DNA of 64,000 nucleotides from Rhodospirillales bacterium (GTDB lineage Bacteria; Pseudomonadota; Alphaproteobacteria; Rhodospirillales; JASLLZ01): NCBI GenBank assembly GCA_030746775.1, contig JASLLZ010000002.1, positions 39,306 to 103,305 of the forward strand, read 5' to 3'. Shown piece by piece: positions 28,943 to 38,245 of this stretch (position 1 is its first letter; each line of letters starts with the position of its first letter). The notes under the pieces were generated by a model. It saw only the letters and a program-made list of their open reading frames with translations, ran no database searches and was not told where the DNA came from. The position numbers and the translations under genes were made by a program.

Positions 28943-30310
28943 TCAGCCGGCGGCCCGACCCCGATCGCCCGGGAAATCCAGTTTGCGCACACAGACGTTG
29001 CCTTGGGCATCGCCGGCCGCGACGCCGATCCGGGCCACGTCGTCGAGCGGCAGAGTGTCGCCGTGGAAGGCGTAGAACCAGCGCCGCCGACAGGGTGAGA
29101 AGTCGAGGTTGTCGTGGATGAAATTGCGCGACCGGGTCTCGATGGCCAGGAAGGGCTGAGGGCCGAAGACCTCGCCCGTCGTTGTCGCGACCTCAATAAA
29201 AGGCACGTCGCCGTCGGCGGCGGGATGGAAGGTGAGTTCAAGGTCCAGGGCCTCGCCGGGGACGCCACCCGGCCACAGCACCTTGCGAAAGGCGGTCAAG
29301 GCATCGGTGTATTCGAACTTAACCTCGGGGAACCTGTCGGCGGCCGATGCAATAAGGCCGCGCACGTGCTCGACCTCGGGCTCGAAGTCGCGGTGATCGT
29401 GGCTGCATACCGACATCAAGGTCGGCCGGCCGCCTGCCGCGCGGGCAAAGGCCTTGTCGACCTCGGCCTGGTCGATGCTGGCGATCCGACTGAGTACGTT
29501 CAAGGCGCGGCCGATCGAGCGCCGGCAGGCGCCGGGCACTTGATAATCGTCGTGGCTGGGGCGGTAGATCGACCAGTCGGCGGGGGCCCGCCGCCAGTCG
29601 CCCGAGCGGCCGTTGCGCAAATCGATGGTCGCATCCAACTCCGAATTGTCGTCAAGCGACATGTTGGTCAAGTCGAAGGGGATCCATTGCTCCAAGAACC
29701 AATGGCTGTCCGGGCGTTCGGCCTGAAACCCGGCGCGGAAGACCGACGGGAACCAGTCCCGCTCGATGATCTTGCGGCACAGGATCTGGAAGATGTCGTC
29801 GGTGCGCAAATAATGGGTGGCGCAGCGGTGGGCGTCGCGATAGGTCGACATGGGATGATAGTGCCAAAAAAGCGCATCGGGCGATGACGGGTCATCGGCC
29901 AGCACCTGGCGGTAGTGATCGAAGACGTTGTGATAACCGATGTCGCGCCGGCGCGGGTTGTTCAGGTAGTTGACGATATCAAGGCAGAACCAGCTGTAGA
30001 CCCATCCGTTGCCGTTCGGATCGGGAAGGCGGCGGCGGAACTCGGGCGCCAGCACGCGCTCCAGCATGGCATCGACCTCGGTCCAGGTTTCATTGTGCCG
30101 GGCGCGCTGATCGGTAAACACGTCCTGGACCTTCTTCTCTTGACCCCCGAGGTCGATCTCGCCCCGTTGCAGCTTGCCCAGGTTCTCCTTGGTCGGTTGC
30201 AGGCCGGTCACGCCGAACAGTTCTTCGAGGCGCTCGAACTTCGCCGCCAGGGATTCGTAAAGCGGTCCTTCGGCGTCGATTGAATGAACGATGTAAACAG
30301 GCGCGGTCAT
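28943..30310 (-). CDS. hypothetical protein, possibly polysaccharide-deacetylase-like
   Basis: MTAPVYIVHSIDAEGPLYESLAAKFERL; IVHSIDAEGP resembles the NodB-type D(A/V)E start; start trimmed to 30310. Confidence 0.5.
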   Translation of the reverse strand: MTAPVYIVHSIDAEGPLYESLAAKFERLEELFGVTGLQPTKENLGKLQRGEIDLGGQEKKVQDVFTDQRARHNETWTEVDAMLERVLAPEFRRRLPDPNGNGWVYSWFCLDIVNYLNNPRRRDIGYHNVFDHYRQVLADDPSSPDALFWHYHPMSTYRDAHRCATHYLRTDDIFQILCRKIIERDWFPSVFRAGFQAERPDSHWFLEQWIPFDLTNMSLDDNSELDATIDLRNGRSGDWRRAPADWSIYRPSHDDYQVPGACRRSIGRALNVLSRIASIDQAEVDKAFARAAGGRPTLMSVCSHDHRDFEPEVEHVRGLIASAADRFPEVKFEYTDALTAFRKVLWPGGVPGEALDLELTFHPAADGDVPFIEVATTTGEVFGPQPFLAIETRSRNFIHDNLDFSPCRRRWFYAFHGDTLPLDDVARIGVAAGDAQGNVCVRKLDFPGDRGRAAG

Positions 30311-30990
30311 GGAATGGGTCTTTCCGGCGATTGGGCAAGAAAACGGCTCAGAACGGCGATCCCGGCGGGGCCACTTTTTTCCGGGTGAAACTGGCAGCCC
30401 CACAGCGACTCCAGGCGCACCGCGGCCGAAATTCGGTGCCCGCCGTAGTCACTGTCGGCAAGCCGATGACGGTCGTCGGCCGGCACGGCGGTGAAGGAAT
30501 GGACGAAGTAAACCCAATCGTCGGCGCCGAGGCCCGCCAGGATGGTGCCGTCCCATCCCGGCCCGCCGTCGGGCGCATCAAGGCGCGTCCAGCCGACGTG
30601 CGGAACCTTGTGGGGGCGGCCGTCGCTGTCGGTGTCCGGGATGGCGACGACCTTGCCCGGAATGAGGCCGAGGCCCCGGTGGTCGCCGAACTCCTCACTG
30701 CCGTCGAACATTACCTGCATGCCGACACAGATGCCGAGGAAGGGCCGTCCGCTTTCAGCGTATTCGCGTATCGACTCAATAAGGCCGCGCCCCCTGAGCG
30801 CCTCCATGGCGTCGCCGAAGGCGCCGACGCCGGGCAGGACCAGCCGTTCGGCGGCCATCACGCGCTCGGCCGATTGGGTGACCTCGACCTCGGCGCCGCA
30901 GTGCTCGAACGCCTTGGTAACGCTGAACAGGTTGCCCCGCCCGTAGTCGACAACGGTGACCTTATCCGGCAAGGTCGAGTTCCGCCGCAT
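30307..30990 (-). CDS. hisH: HisH-type glutaminase (imidazole glycerol phosphate synthase HisH paralog)
   Basis: VTVVDYGRGNLFSVTKAFEHCGAEVEVTQ, RPFLGICVGMQVMFDGSEEFG, WGCQFHPEKSGPAG. Confidence 0.9.
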   Translation of the reverse strand: MRRNSTLPDKVTVVDYGRGNLFSVTKAFEHCGAEVEVTQSAERVMAAERLVLPGVGAFGDAMEALRGRGLIESIREYAESGRPFLGICVGMQVMFDGSEEFGDHRGLGLIPGKVVAIPDTDSDGRPHKVPHVGWTRLDAPDGGPGWDGTILAGLGADDWVYFVHSFTAVPADDRHRLADSDYGGHRISAAVRLESLWGCQFHPEKSGPAGIAVLSRFLAQSPERPIP

Positions 30991-32527
30991 CCTTGTAAAG
31001 GGTCGAGGGGTGGCCCTCGGGGATGGCGTGGTTGCGGCGCCAGATTTGTTCGTACTCGTCGATGCGTTTTGAATCCCGGGTCAGCATCAGTTCGCGCAGA
31101 CCCAGAAGTTCGACGGTGTTGAAATTGTGCGAAATGGTCGCCGTGATCTTGGTCGCGTCCCCGAGGTCGAGGACGAAGGCCTCGAGGTCGCCGCCGTACT
31201 GGGCTTCGATGGACTTGCGGTAGACGTGAAACCACTCCGAGCCCGGATAGGGCGTGGCGAAGAACGGCTTGACCATGATGCCGAGCGTTTCCCAGGCCTC
31301 CATGTTCTGGCGGATGGACGCAAAATCCTCGGCGGGAAAGCCGATGATCTGGTTGGGGATGGGCCGGATGTCGGCTTCGAGCGTCCAAAAGAAGCTGCGA
31401 ATATTGGTCTTCGGCGTCGCCCCCTTGCCCAACAGCTTCATGATGTGGGGCGCGAAGGATTCGTAGCCGTAGACCAGGTGCGAGCATCCGGCGCTGCGCA
31501 TTTCCTTTAGCACCTCGGGCGTGCACAGTGTGGCGTGACTGGTACCCGACCAGTGAACGCCGGTCCAGGTCTCGCCGCGTTTGGTGCCGTCGCGCAGGTA
31601 CGACGGCTGCAGGCCGCCTTCCTTCCACAGCCGGCAAATCTCGTTCATCCACTTGCGGCCCGAATAGACATCCATTGTCATCAGGTTCTCGTCGAGGAAT
31701 CCGATGAAATTGACGTTGAACTTGTCGCGCGCGTACTGGGCCAGCTTCACCACGTATTCGGGGCTGTGATAGCGGATATCGCGGGTATAGGTGCCCGGCG
31801 TGTCGAAGACCACGTTGTCTTCGCCCGCGGCATCCTTTTCATAGCGCATGTCGCCGGCCAGGCCGAGGTGAAAGCAAAACCGGCAAATAAGGGAACATCC
31901 GTAGGATGCGTTTATGTCGAGCCGCCTCGAGGCCAGCATGCCTTCTTCCGAGTACAGAACCTGGCTGTTGGCGAAATAGATTTCCTCAAGTGGAAACATC
32001 TCCCACGCCGGGTAGGGGAGCGTATCGAGGTCTTCGAGCAGGGCCCGCGGTGGCGACAGAACGAAACCTCCGTCGTCGCGCCTTGAAATCGTGCCGTCGA
32101 TCGAGGGCCAGTCGCGCTTGCCCGCATCCACCATGTCGAGAATTTCAGGAAACGTTTCGAACGCTTCGCCGACGACACCGACATCGACGGCGGGCAGCCA
32201 CGTCATCATCTCGCGCGGCAGCGACGTCAGGATACCGCCACCGAGGACGATTACCGCGTCGGGGCGAATTTGACGCGCCAGGGCGACCAATTCCTTGACC
32301 GAGCCATAGGCGGTTGTCATGCCGCCAAGCGCGATCACGTCCCAGGCGTCGGCCTCGAAAACCTGGGCCTGAACGTCGGCGCCCTTGCGCCAGGCGTTCT
32401 CGTCATAGACCTGGACCAGATGCCCGCGTTTGTCGGCGATCGCGGCCAAGAGCGCTATGCCATAGGGAACGTGGCGGGGCTGGTCTTCTTCCCGCACAAC
32501 GGGATTCACGAACAAAACCTTGGCCAT
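30962..32527 (-). CDS. B12-binding-domain radical SAM protein
   Basis: N-terminal MAKVLFVNPVVREEDQPRHVPYGIALLAAIADKRG; radical SAM-like cluster CSLICRFC in INASYGCSLICRFCFHLG. Confidence 0.8.
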   Translation of the reverse strand: MAKVLFVNPVVREEDQPRHVPYGIALLAAIADKRGHLVQVYDENAWRKGADVQAQVFEADAWDVIALGGMTTAYGSVKELVALARQIRPDAVIVLGGGILTSLPREMMTWLPAVDVGVVGEAFETFPEILDMVDAGKRDWPSIDGTISRRDDGGFVLSPPRALLEDLDTLPYPAWEMFPLEEIYFANSQVLYSEEGMLASRRLDINASYGCSLICRFCFHLGLAGDMRYEKDAAGEDNVVFDTPGTYTRDIRYHSPEYVVKLAQYARDKFNVNFIGFLDENLMTMDVYSGRKWMNEICRLWKEGGLQPSYLRDGTKRGETWTGVHWSGTSHATLCTPEVLKEMRSAGCSHLVYGYESFAPHIMKLLGKGATPKTNIRSFFWTLEADIRPIPNQIIGFPAEDFASIRQNMEAWETLGIMVKPFFATPYPGSEWFHVYRKSIEAQYGGDLEAFVLDLGDATKITATISHNFNTVELLGLRELMLTRDSKRIDEYEQIWRRNHAIPEGHPSTLYKDAAELDLAG

Positions 32528-33561
32528 TACGCGTGCCTTTCAAGGAATGTCGCCAGGGGCACGAATTCGACGCCGGCGCCGAACAGGATGCCGCCCTCGG
32601 TACAGTTGAACGTCGCGCACTCGGTATCGGCCGCCATCTCCAAGAAGCACTCGCGGTACCACATGTAGGCCGGGTCGGTGAAGAACCATTCGTCCATATG
32701 GGGGTTGTGCAAGCGCATGAAAACCGCATCCAGGTTTTCCTCGCCAATCAGGGCGACGGCCTCGTGATAGTACTGGGTGTTGCGATAGGGCGTGTCCGAA
32801 TAGTACGAGAAATCCACCCCCGTCAGCCCAATCTCGGACTTGCCCAGAACGGCGTCGGCCATGACCCAGCACGCGGTACCGACGTTGCCGCCGGCATTGA
32901 CGCAAGGCAGCGCATTGGCCTCTTGCAGACGCGCCGTGAGGCCGGCCGGGTCATCGGGATCGTCCAGCATGGGGTTCCACCAAAAGATCTCCATGCCCGT
33001 TTCCAACACGCGCTCAACCACGGCGCTGGAGGCCGAGGTCGAAAGCGCCATGCGGATATCGGGGCCGTGGCGGTCGAGAAGGCCCAGGATTTTTTCGTTG
33101 GCGCGCATCTCGTCGGCAAAGGCGTCGTCCTGGTCCTGGCGGGCGAAATAGTCGTCCTTTTTCAGGTGTTCCTCGGTCAGATGGGGATCGCCGAGCCAGC
33201 GCACGATTCGCGTCGGATGGGGATCGAGCGACACCGTCAGGTCGGGCACGATTCCGTTGCGCAGACAATAGGCAAGCGCCGATTCGGCGGCGACCAAGGT
33301 GCCCCGGTATCCGGATTCCTTGATCGCGCGCGCCGGATCGCGGCGCTTGATCGATGGGCCGGCGGCGACCACCAGGGCGCTGTCTTCCTGACCAAGGCCC
33401 TCGTCGCGCAGCCGGGCCAAGGAGTGGCCGCGGCCGAGCAGGGCAGCGTTGGCCAACGCGTTGTCGAAGGCCAGTTGGTTGTTCCTGTCGCCGGTCATGC
33501 GCTCCATATTGGCGACCAGCTTTAGTCCCAACGCGCCGTCCTTTTCGACCACGGGCCTCAT
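32527..33561 (-). CDS. DUF115 / Maf-like (motility accessory factor, 6-hydroxymethylpterin diphosphokinase MptE-like) protein
   Basis: ALVVAAGPSIKRRDPARAIKESGYRGTLVAAESALAYCLRNGIVPDLTVSLDP; LTGVDFSYY. Confidence 0.75.
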   Translation of the reverse strand: MRPVVEKDGALGLKLVANMERMTGDRNNQLAFDNALANAALLGRGHSLARLRDEGLGQEDSALVVAAGPSIKRRDPARAIKESGYRGTLVAAESALAYCLRNGIVPDLTVSLDPHPTRIVRWLGDPHLTEEHLKKDDYFARQDQDDAFADEMRANEKILGLLDRHGPDIRMALSTSASSAVVERVLETGMEIFWWNPMLDDPDDPAGLTARLQEANALPCVNAGGNVGTACWVMADAVLGKSEIGLTGVDFSYYSDTPYRNTQYYHEAVALIGEENLDAVFMRLHNPHMDEWFFTDPAYMWYRECFLEMAADTECATFNCTEGGILFGAGVEFVPLATFLERHA

Positions 33562-33566
33562 TTTCG

Positions 33567-33737
33567 TCAGGTCTCGTCCTTGGCCGACCACTTGACCTTC
33601 TTCTTGGAGACAAAGGCGATCGAACCGCCCAGCCTTTTCAGGGCCTCGCGTTCGAATCGCGATTCCAGGTCCTGCTTGGCCTCCTCGGCTGAGACCTGTT
33701 TTTCGGGCGTGAAGTTTCCCTTCAGCACATCGGACAT
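33567..33737 (-). CDS. small hypothetical protein, 56 aa
   Basis: Below ORF-track cutoff; reads MSDVLKGNFTPEKQVSAEEAKQDLESRFEREALKRLGGSIAFVSKKKVKWSAKDET*; GGAG 8 nt upstream of ATG; fills the gap between two operon genes. Confidence 0.7.
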   Translation of the reverse strand: MSDVLKGNFTPEKQVSAEEAKQDLESRFEREALKRLGGSIAFVSKKKVKWSAKDET

Positions 33738-33740
33738 GGG

Positions 33741-34433
33741 TCATTCTCCTTTCTTGAGCAGGGCGTCGACGAGGGCTAGGTCCATGGCGCTGTCGACGTC
33801 GAGGGATCGTTCCGGCGCCATGACATGGGCCACGGCCTCGGCGCTGTATATCTGGCCGCTTTGTCGGAAATCGGGAACGGCCATCACATAGACGGCGCCG
33901 TTGGCGGCGACCACCTCCGGCAGGTCCTGGCGGCGGTGGGTCGGACCGGCGGTTTCGATCAAGCGCCGCATCCGTCCCTCATCATCAAGGGTGAACATCC
34001 AATAGGGCGACTTGGCGGGCGCACTCACGGAAATACAGGCCGGGGCACCGCTGGCGTGGCAGGTCTCGATGGCGCCGTCGATGTCGGCGGCTTGGCGGAG
34101 CGGCGAGGTCGGCTGCAACAAGACCACGTAGTCGAAAACCTCGCCGATCTCATCCAGGGCATGAAGCAACGCGCCCTCGATCGGTGCCTCGTCCGTTGCC
34201 AGTTCGGGCGGACGGACGAACGGCGCCTCGCATCCCCACAGTGTGGCGGTCGCCATGATCCCGGCGTCGTCCGACGACAAAACGGTGCGGTCGATGAAGC
34301 GCGAGCCCTGGGCCGCCTCGATGCTCCAGGCGATCAAGGGCTTGCCGCCGGCGTCGGACAGGTTCTTGCCGGGCAACCCCTTGGAGCCGCCGCGCGCGGT
34401 GATGACGGCGAGGACCCTTTTCCCTTCGATCAT
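33741..34433 (-). CDS. acylneuraminate cytidylyltransferase (NeuA/LegF-like)
   Basis: RVLAVITARGGSKGLPGKNLSDAGGKPLIAWSIEAA. Confidence 0.9.
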   Translation of the reverse strand: MIEGKRVLAVITARGGSKGLPGKNLSDAGGKPLIAWSIEAAQGSRFIDRTVLSSDDAGIMATATLWGCEAPFVRPPELATDEAPIEGALLHALDEIGEVFDYVVLLQPTSPLRQAADIDGAIETCHASGAPACISVSAPAKSPYWMFTLDDEGRMRRLIETAGPTHRRQDLPEVVAANGAVYVMAVPDFRQSGQIYSAEAVAHVMAPERSLDVDSAMDLALVDALLKKGE

Positions 34434-35191
34434 TGGCGGACCGGCCTGACCTTCAGACCGCCGGCCAGGGCGTGCCGGCGGATCGTCGCCAAGGGGATTT
34501 CACCGAAGTGAAGGACGTGGGCCATGGCGACCGCGTTGGCCCGACCTGCGCCGGCGATGTCCAGCAGGTGGTCGAGAGAGCCCATGCCGCCGCTGGCGAT
34601 TACCGGAACCCCGACCGCGTCCGAGACAGCGGCGGTCAGCGCCACGTCGAAGCCCTGGCGCGTGCCTTCCCGGTCGACCGAGGTGAGCAGTATTTCACCG
34701 GCACCCAGGCTTTCGCCGCGCCCGGCCCACTTGACGGCGTCCAAGCCCGTCGGTTCGCGCCCGTTGTCGCAATAGGCCTCCCAATGTCCCGATTGGCGCT
34801 TGGCTTCGATGGAAAGGACCACGCACTGAGAGCCGAAAGCACGCGCCAGATCGCCGATCAGCGCCGGGTCGCGCACCGCCGCGGTATTGAGCGCCACCTT
34901 GTCGGCCCCCGCCCGCAAAAGGGTGCGGGCGTCTTCGACCGAGCGCACGCCGCCGCCCGCCGTGATCGGGATGAAGACGTTCTCGGCCGTGTGCGAGACC
35001 AGATCGACGATGGTGTTGCGCTGATAGAGACTGGCCACGGCGTCGATATAGATGATCTCGTCAATGCCTTCGGCGTAGTAGCGCTCGGCGAATTTCTGGG
35101 GGTCGCCCAGTTTGCGCAGGCCTTCCAGATGCACCCCCTTGATCAGGTTGGGCGCCTTGACGTCGAGTCTGGCCACGAGGCGGATGTTAAT
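34430..35191 (-). CDS. hisF: HisF-type cyclase (imidazole glycerol phosphate synthase HisF paralog)
   Basis: NIRLVARLDVKAPNLIKGVHLEGLRKLGDPQKFAERYYAEGIDEIIYIDAVASLY...ITAGGGVRSVEDARTLLRAGADKVALNTAA; start uncertain (ATT 35191 or GTG 35176). Confidence 0.85.
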   Translation of the reverse strand: MNIRLVARLDVKAPNLIKGVHLEGLRKLGDPQKFAERYYAEGIDEIIYIDAVASLYQRNTIVDLVSHTAENVFIPITAGGGVRSVEDARTLLRAGADKVALNTAAVRDPALIGDLARAFGSQCVVLSIEAKRQSGHWEAYCDNGREPTGLDAVKWAGRGESLGAGEILLTSVDREGTRQGFDVALTAAVSDAVGVPVIASGGMGSLDHLLDIAGAGRANAVAMAHVLHFGEIPLATIRRHALAGGLKVRPVRQ

Positions 35192-36509
35192 CGGGTTGAT
35201 CCTGCCACACCGTGTGACGCAGGACCCAGGCGCCATTCTTGTGGGCCCACAGGTGGGGCGAGCGGAAAGTGTCGGCCAGGCTCATGAAGCCCTCCTTGTC
35301 CAGGACCGGTTGTTCGAACATGGCCGAAGCGATGGGGAATTCCTTGGCGGGAATGCTGAGGTAGCGGAAGACCTCGTCGGCGAAGCGTTCCGGAAACTCC
35401 CCGTCATAGCGCCGCACAAGGGCGACGCCCTCGTCGCGGGTGATATCGCCGGAGCGGATTTCCTGCGCCGCGTCGGCGGTGGCGCGCCCGATGCCGAACT
35501 TGGTGAAGGTGGTGTAGTAGTGGAAGTCGTCGATGCGGTCGTCGATTGAGTTGTATTTGCTGTAGGTGCCGGGTGTGCGTTCCGGCGACGGCTGGAAGCC
35601 GCCGTGCTCCTGGCAATAGTAATAGCAGCTCTGCGGGTGCCATTTCAGGTAATAGCCGAGATAGTGGACATCGGTCTCGGTTGCCTCCAGGGACGCCGGA
35701 TCGGCCGGCATGTATAGGTCCAAATCGTTATCCTCGAGCCCGAAGTCGCCCTTCAGGTCGGCAAGCGATACGCCGCCGAGAAAGATCTTCGTGGGATCCT
35801 CGGAGGCGAAGTACTGCCAGGCGCGCCGGGCGCTCTGGGTGTCCGCCTTGGGGTTGCCGTACTCGGCCTCGTTCTCGCCGTAGAAGACGAGGGGGATTCC
35901 GTAGAGAGCCGACATCTTGGGCGCGATGTTCTTCTGGCCCATGATGAAGGGCTGGAAGGGATGGAACAGGTTCTCCAGTGCCAGGCGTGTCAACAGACGA
36001 TGCACGCGGCCGTTGGGGGTGGCCAGAATGTTGTCGAAACCGGCGTGAATCCAGCGCTGGAAGTTTTGCCAGCCCCAGTCGGTGTAAATATGCGGCGCCC
36101 AGGTCACGGTCAACGGGTGCATGCCGAACCGGTACTTCAGCACATGGGCGGCATAGAAGCTGTCCTTGCCGCCCGAGCCCGGCACCAGGCAATCGTACCC
36201 GCCATCGCCGCGCCGATACCTATCGCACAGGTCGTTAAGCTCGCGCTCGCGCTCCGTCCAGTCGATGTGGGCCTTCTCCTCGGCCACCCGGCACGCGTCA
36301 CAGATGCCGTCGCCGTCGAAGTGGATGGTGGTCTTCTTGGTGTCGGTGGTGTGGCGGAACTCGACCGCCGAGTTGGGACGCTGGTTGGAGATCACGCAGC
36401 GCTTGCAGAAATGAACGGTGCCGGGCAGGCCGTATTTCGTTTGCGCCTCCTCCCCGGAACCCTCGAAGGCAGAGGTGTCGATCCCAATGGGTCGTTTGAT
36501 CTGTTCCAT
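35187..36509 (-). CDS. N-acetyl sugar amidotransferase (PseA/WbpG-like)
   Basis: CKRCVISNQRPNSAVEF...GICDACR...YDCLVPGSGGKDSFYAAHVLKYRFGMHPLTVTW (PP-loop). Confidence 0.9.
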   Translation of the reverse strand: MEQIKRPIGIDTSAFEGSGEEAQTKYGLPGTVHFCKRCVISNQRPNSAVEFRHTTDTKKTTIHFDGDGICDACRVAEEKAHIDWTERERELNDLCDRYRRGDGGYDCLVPGSGGKDSFYAAHVLKYRFGMHPLTVTWAPHIYTDWGWQNFQRWIHAGFDNILATPNGRVHRLLTRLALENLFHPFQPFIMGQKNIAPKMSALYGIPLVFYGENEAEYGNPKADTQSARRAWQYFASEDPTKIFLGGVSLADLKGDFGLEDNDLDLYMPADPASLEATETDVHYLGYYLKWHPQSCYYYCQEHGGFQPSPERTPGTYSKYNSIDDRIDDFHYYTTFTKFGIGRATADAAQEIRSGDITRDEGVALVRRYDGEFPERFADEVFRYLSIPAKEFPIASAMFEQPVLDKEGFMSLADTFRSPHLWAHKNGAWVLRHTVWQDQPD

Positions 36510-36512
36510 CTC

Positions 36513-37565
36513 TTAGTCGAATTCCTTGCCGAAATCGCCGTTGGCCTGGTTGAGCTCGTTAATGCGCCCGACGTCGATCCAGTACTCGCGGATCGGAAAG
36601 ACGGCGGTGTTGTGTTCGGCTGCGATGATGGCTTCGAACAGGGTCGTCATGTCGAAAAACTCACCCTTGGGAATCAGGTCGATAAGCTCGGGGTCGAGGA
36701 CATAGATGCCGGCATTGACGAAGAAGCTGTGCAGCGGCTTCTCGTCGATGCCGGTGATCCGGTTGTCGGCCATCTTGACGACGCCGAAGGGGACCTGAAA
36801 ATCGTATTCGCGCACGCACATGGTAGCCCGCGCCTTGTGCTCGCGGTGGTAATCCAAGAGGTGCTGGAAATTGACCCGGGTCAGCAGATCGCCGTTCATC
36901 ACGATGATCGGCTCGGTGGGGCGGTCCTTGATCAGGCACAGGGCACCCGCCGTGCCCAGGGGCCGATCCTCGTGAAGGTAGCGGATAGTGGCGTTCCACC
37001 TGGCGCCGTCGCCGAAATGTTTCCTGATCATCTCGGCCTTGTAATTGACCGAGATATAGAATTGACGGAAATCGTGTTCGAGAAAGCCTTCCAAGATCGT
37101 TTCCATGAGCGGCTTGTCGCCGACCGGCAACAAGGGCTTGGGCGCGCTGTCGGTCAGGGGCCGAAGCCGGGTGCCCAGGCCGCCGGCCATGATGACGACC
37201 CAGTTGTCGCGCTTCTCCGCCGGGGTCATCAACTCGTCGATATAGACCAAACCGGTCACCCTTCCATTGTCGTCGAGAAGGGGAAACTGGCGCACGGATT
37301 CCGAGACCATGCGGCTCAGAAGGCGCTCTTTCGAATCGGATTCCCTGGCGACGTGCGGTTCGTCCTTCATCACGTTGCCGACCGGCGCGTCCATGTCGGC
37401 GCCGCGCAAGATTGCGCGCCGGATGTCGCCGTCGGTCACCGTGCCCAACAGACGGTCCTCCCCATCGACCACCAGGGCGATCTGACGCGAGCTGCTGTCG
37501 ATGGCCTTGATCGCCTGATGGATGGTGGCGGTCGGTCCGATCAGCGTTTCGCGCCAGTCCTTCAT
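36513..37565 (-). CDS. CBS-pair nucleotidyltransferase (PtmE/LegX-like)
   Basis: CBS region DSSSRQIALVVDGEDRLLGTVTDGDIRRAILRG; MAGGLGTRLRPLTDSAPKPLLPVGDKPLMETIL. Confidence 0.85.
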   Translation of the reverse strand: MKDWRETLIGPTATIHQAIKAIDSSSRQIALVVDGEDRLLGTVTDGDIRRAILRGADMDAPVGNVMKDEPHVARESDSKERLLSRMVSESVRQFPLLDDNGRVTGLVYIDELMTPAEKRDNWVVIMAGGLGTRLRPLTDSAPKPLLPVGDKPLMETILEGFLEHDFRQFYISVNYKAEMIRKHFGDGARWNATIRYLHEDRPLGTAGALCLIKDRPTEPIIVMNGDLLTRVNFQHLLDYHREHKARATMCVREYDFQVPFGVVKMADNRITGIDEKPLHSFFVNAGIYVLDPELIDLIPKGEFFDMTTLFEAIIAAEHNTAVFPIREYWIDVGRINELNQANGDFGKEFD

Positions 37566-38242
37566 CGGGATGTCTCTCTTTCTTCAGGGGCGAGGGCGAA
37601 GTGGTAACCGTGCATCTCGATGAAGGCGCCCGGCTGGCCGGGATAGGTAACGGCGCGGACGCGCCGGGCCACCTCGTCGGCTTCCATGTCCGCTGTGATG
37701 CGGCAAAGCGCGTCCAATTCGCGGCGCGTGTAAGGCCTTCGCTGCCACGTTTCCGCCGACACCGGCAGGGGTTCGCCGGCGGCGATGAGGGAGGTGAATT
37801 CGAAAAACATCTCCAGAATCGCGTCGTAGCAGCGCCCGGTAAGGGTCAGCACGCTGTCGTCCGGCGCCAGGGGGAACCGGCGTACCGCGACGATGGGGCC
37901 CGTATCCACAGCGGCCGCCATGTGGTGACAGGTCACGCCGAAGGTCGTCTCCTCATTGTAAATGGCGAAGTTGGTGCAGCCGATCCCCGGATATTCCGGG
38001 GGGCCGGGATGAAAGTTGATCGCCGCCTTGCGGGCCCGTTGCAAAAGCGCCTGAGGGATAATGAACGGCGACAGATACGAAATAACGTAATCGCCTCGCC
38101 AGGCATCGATATCGGAGGGCCATTCATCGCCGCGCCGGGCGAGGCGGAATTCGGTCTCGCCGAAGAGGGTACGGGCCTGCTGCATGGCCTTGGCGCAATG
38201 GGCATCGTCCTTTTTCCCCATCATCAGGAGGCTGGGCGGCAT
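37562..38242 (-). CDS. formyltransferase-family protein (sugar N-formyltransferase-like)
   Basis: AAINFHPGPPEYPGIGCTNFAIYNEETTFGVTCHHMAAAVDTGPIV. Confidence 0.85.
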   Translation of the reverse strand: MPPSLLMMGKKDDAHCAKAMQQARTLFGETEFRLARRGDEWPSDIDAWRGDYVISYLSPFIIPQALLQRARKAAINFHPGPPEYPGIGCTNFAIYNEETTFGVTCHHMAAAVDTGPIVAVRRFPLAPDDSVLTLTGRCYDAILEMFFEFTSLIAAGEPLPVSAETWQRRPYTRRELDALCRITADMEADEVARRVRAVTYPGQPGAFIEMHGYHFALAPEERETSR

Positions 38243-38245
38243 CGA

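Noticed and set aside
30307-35191. Histidine biosynthesis operon
   Set aside because: Only hisH/hisF paralogs occur, separated by glycan genes and next to a PseA/WbpG-like amidotransferase; no other his genes.
35961-37607. 548-aa plus-strand ORF
   Set aside because: Antisense to the amidotransferase and CBS-nucleotidyltransferase genes, both of which have strong domain motifs.
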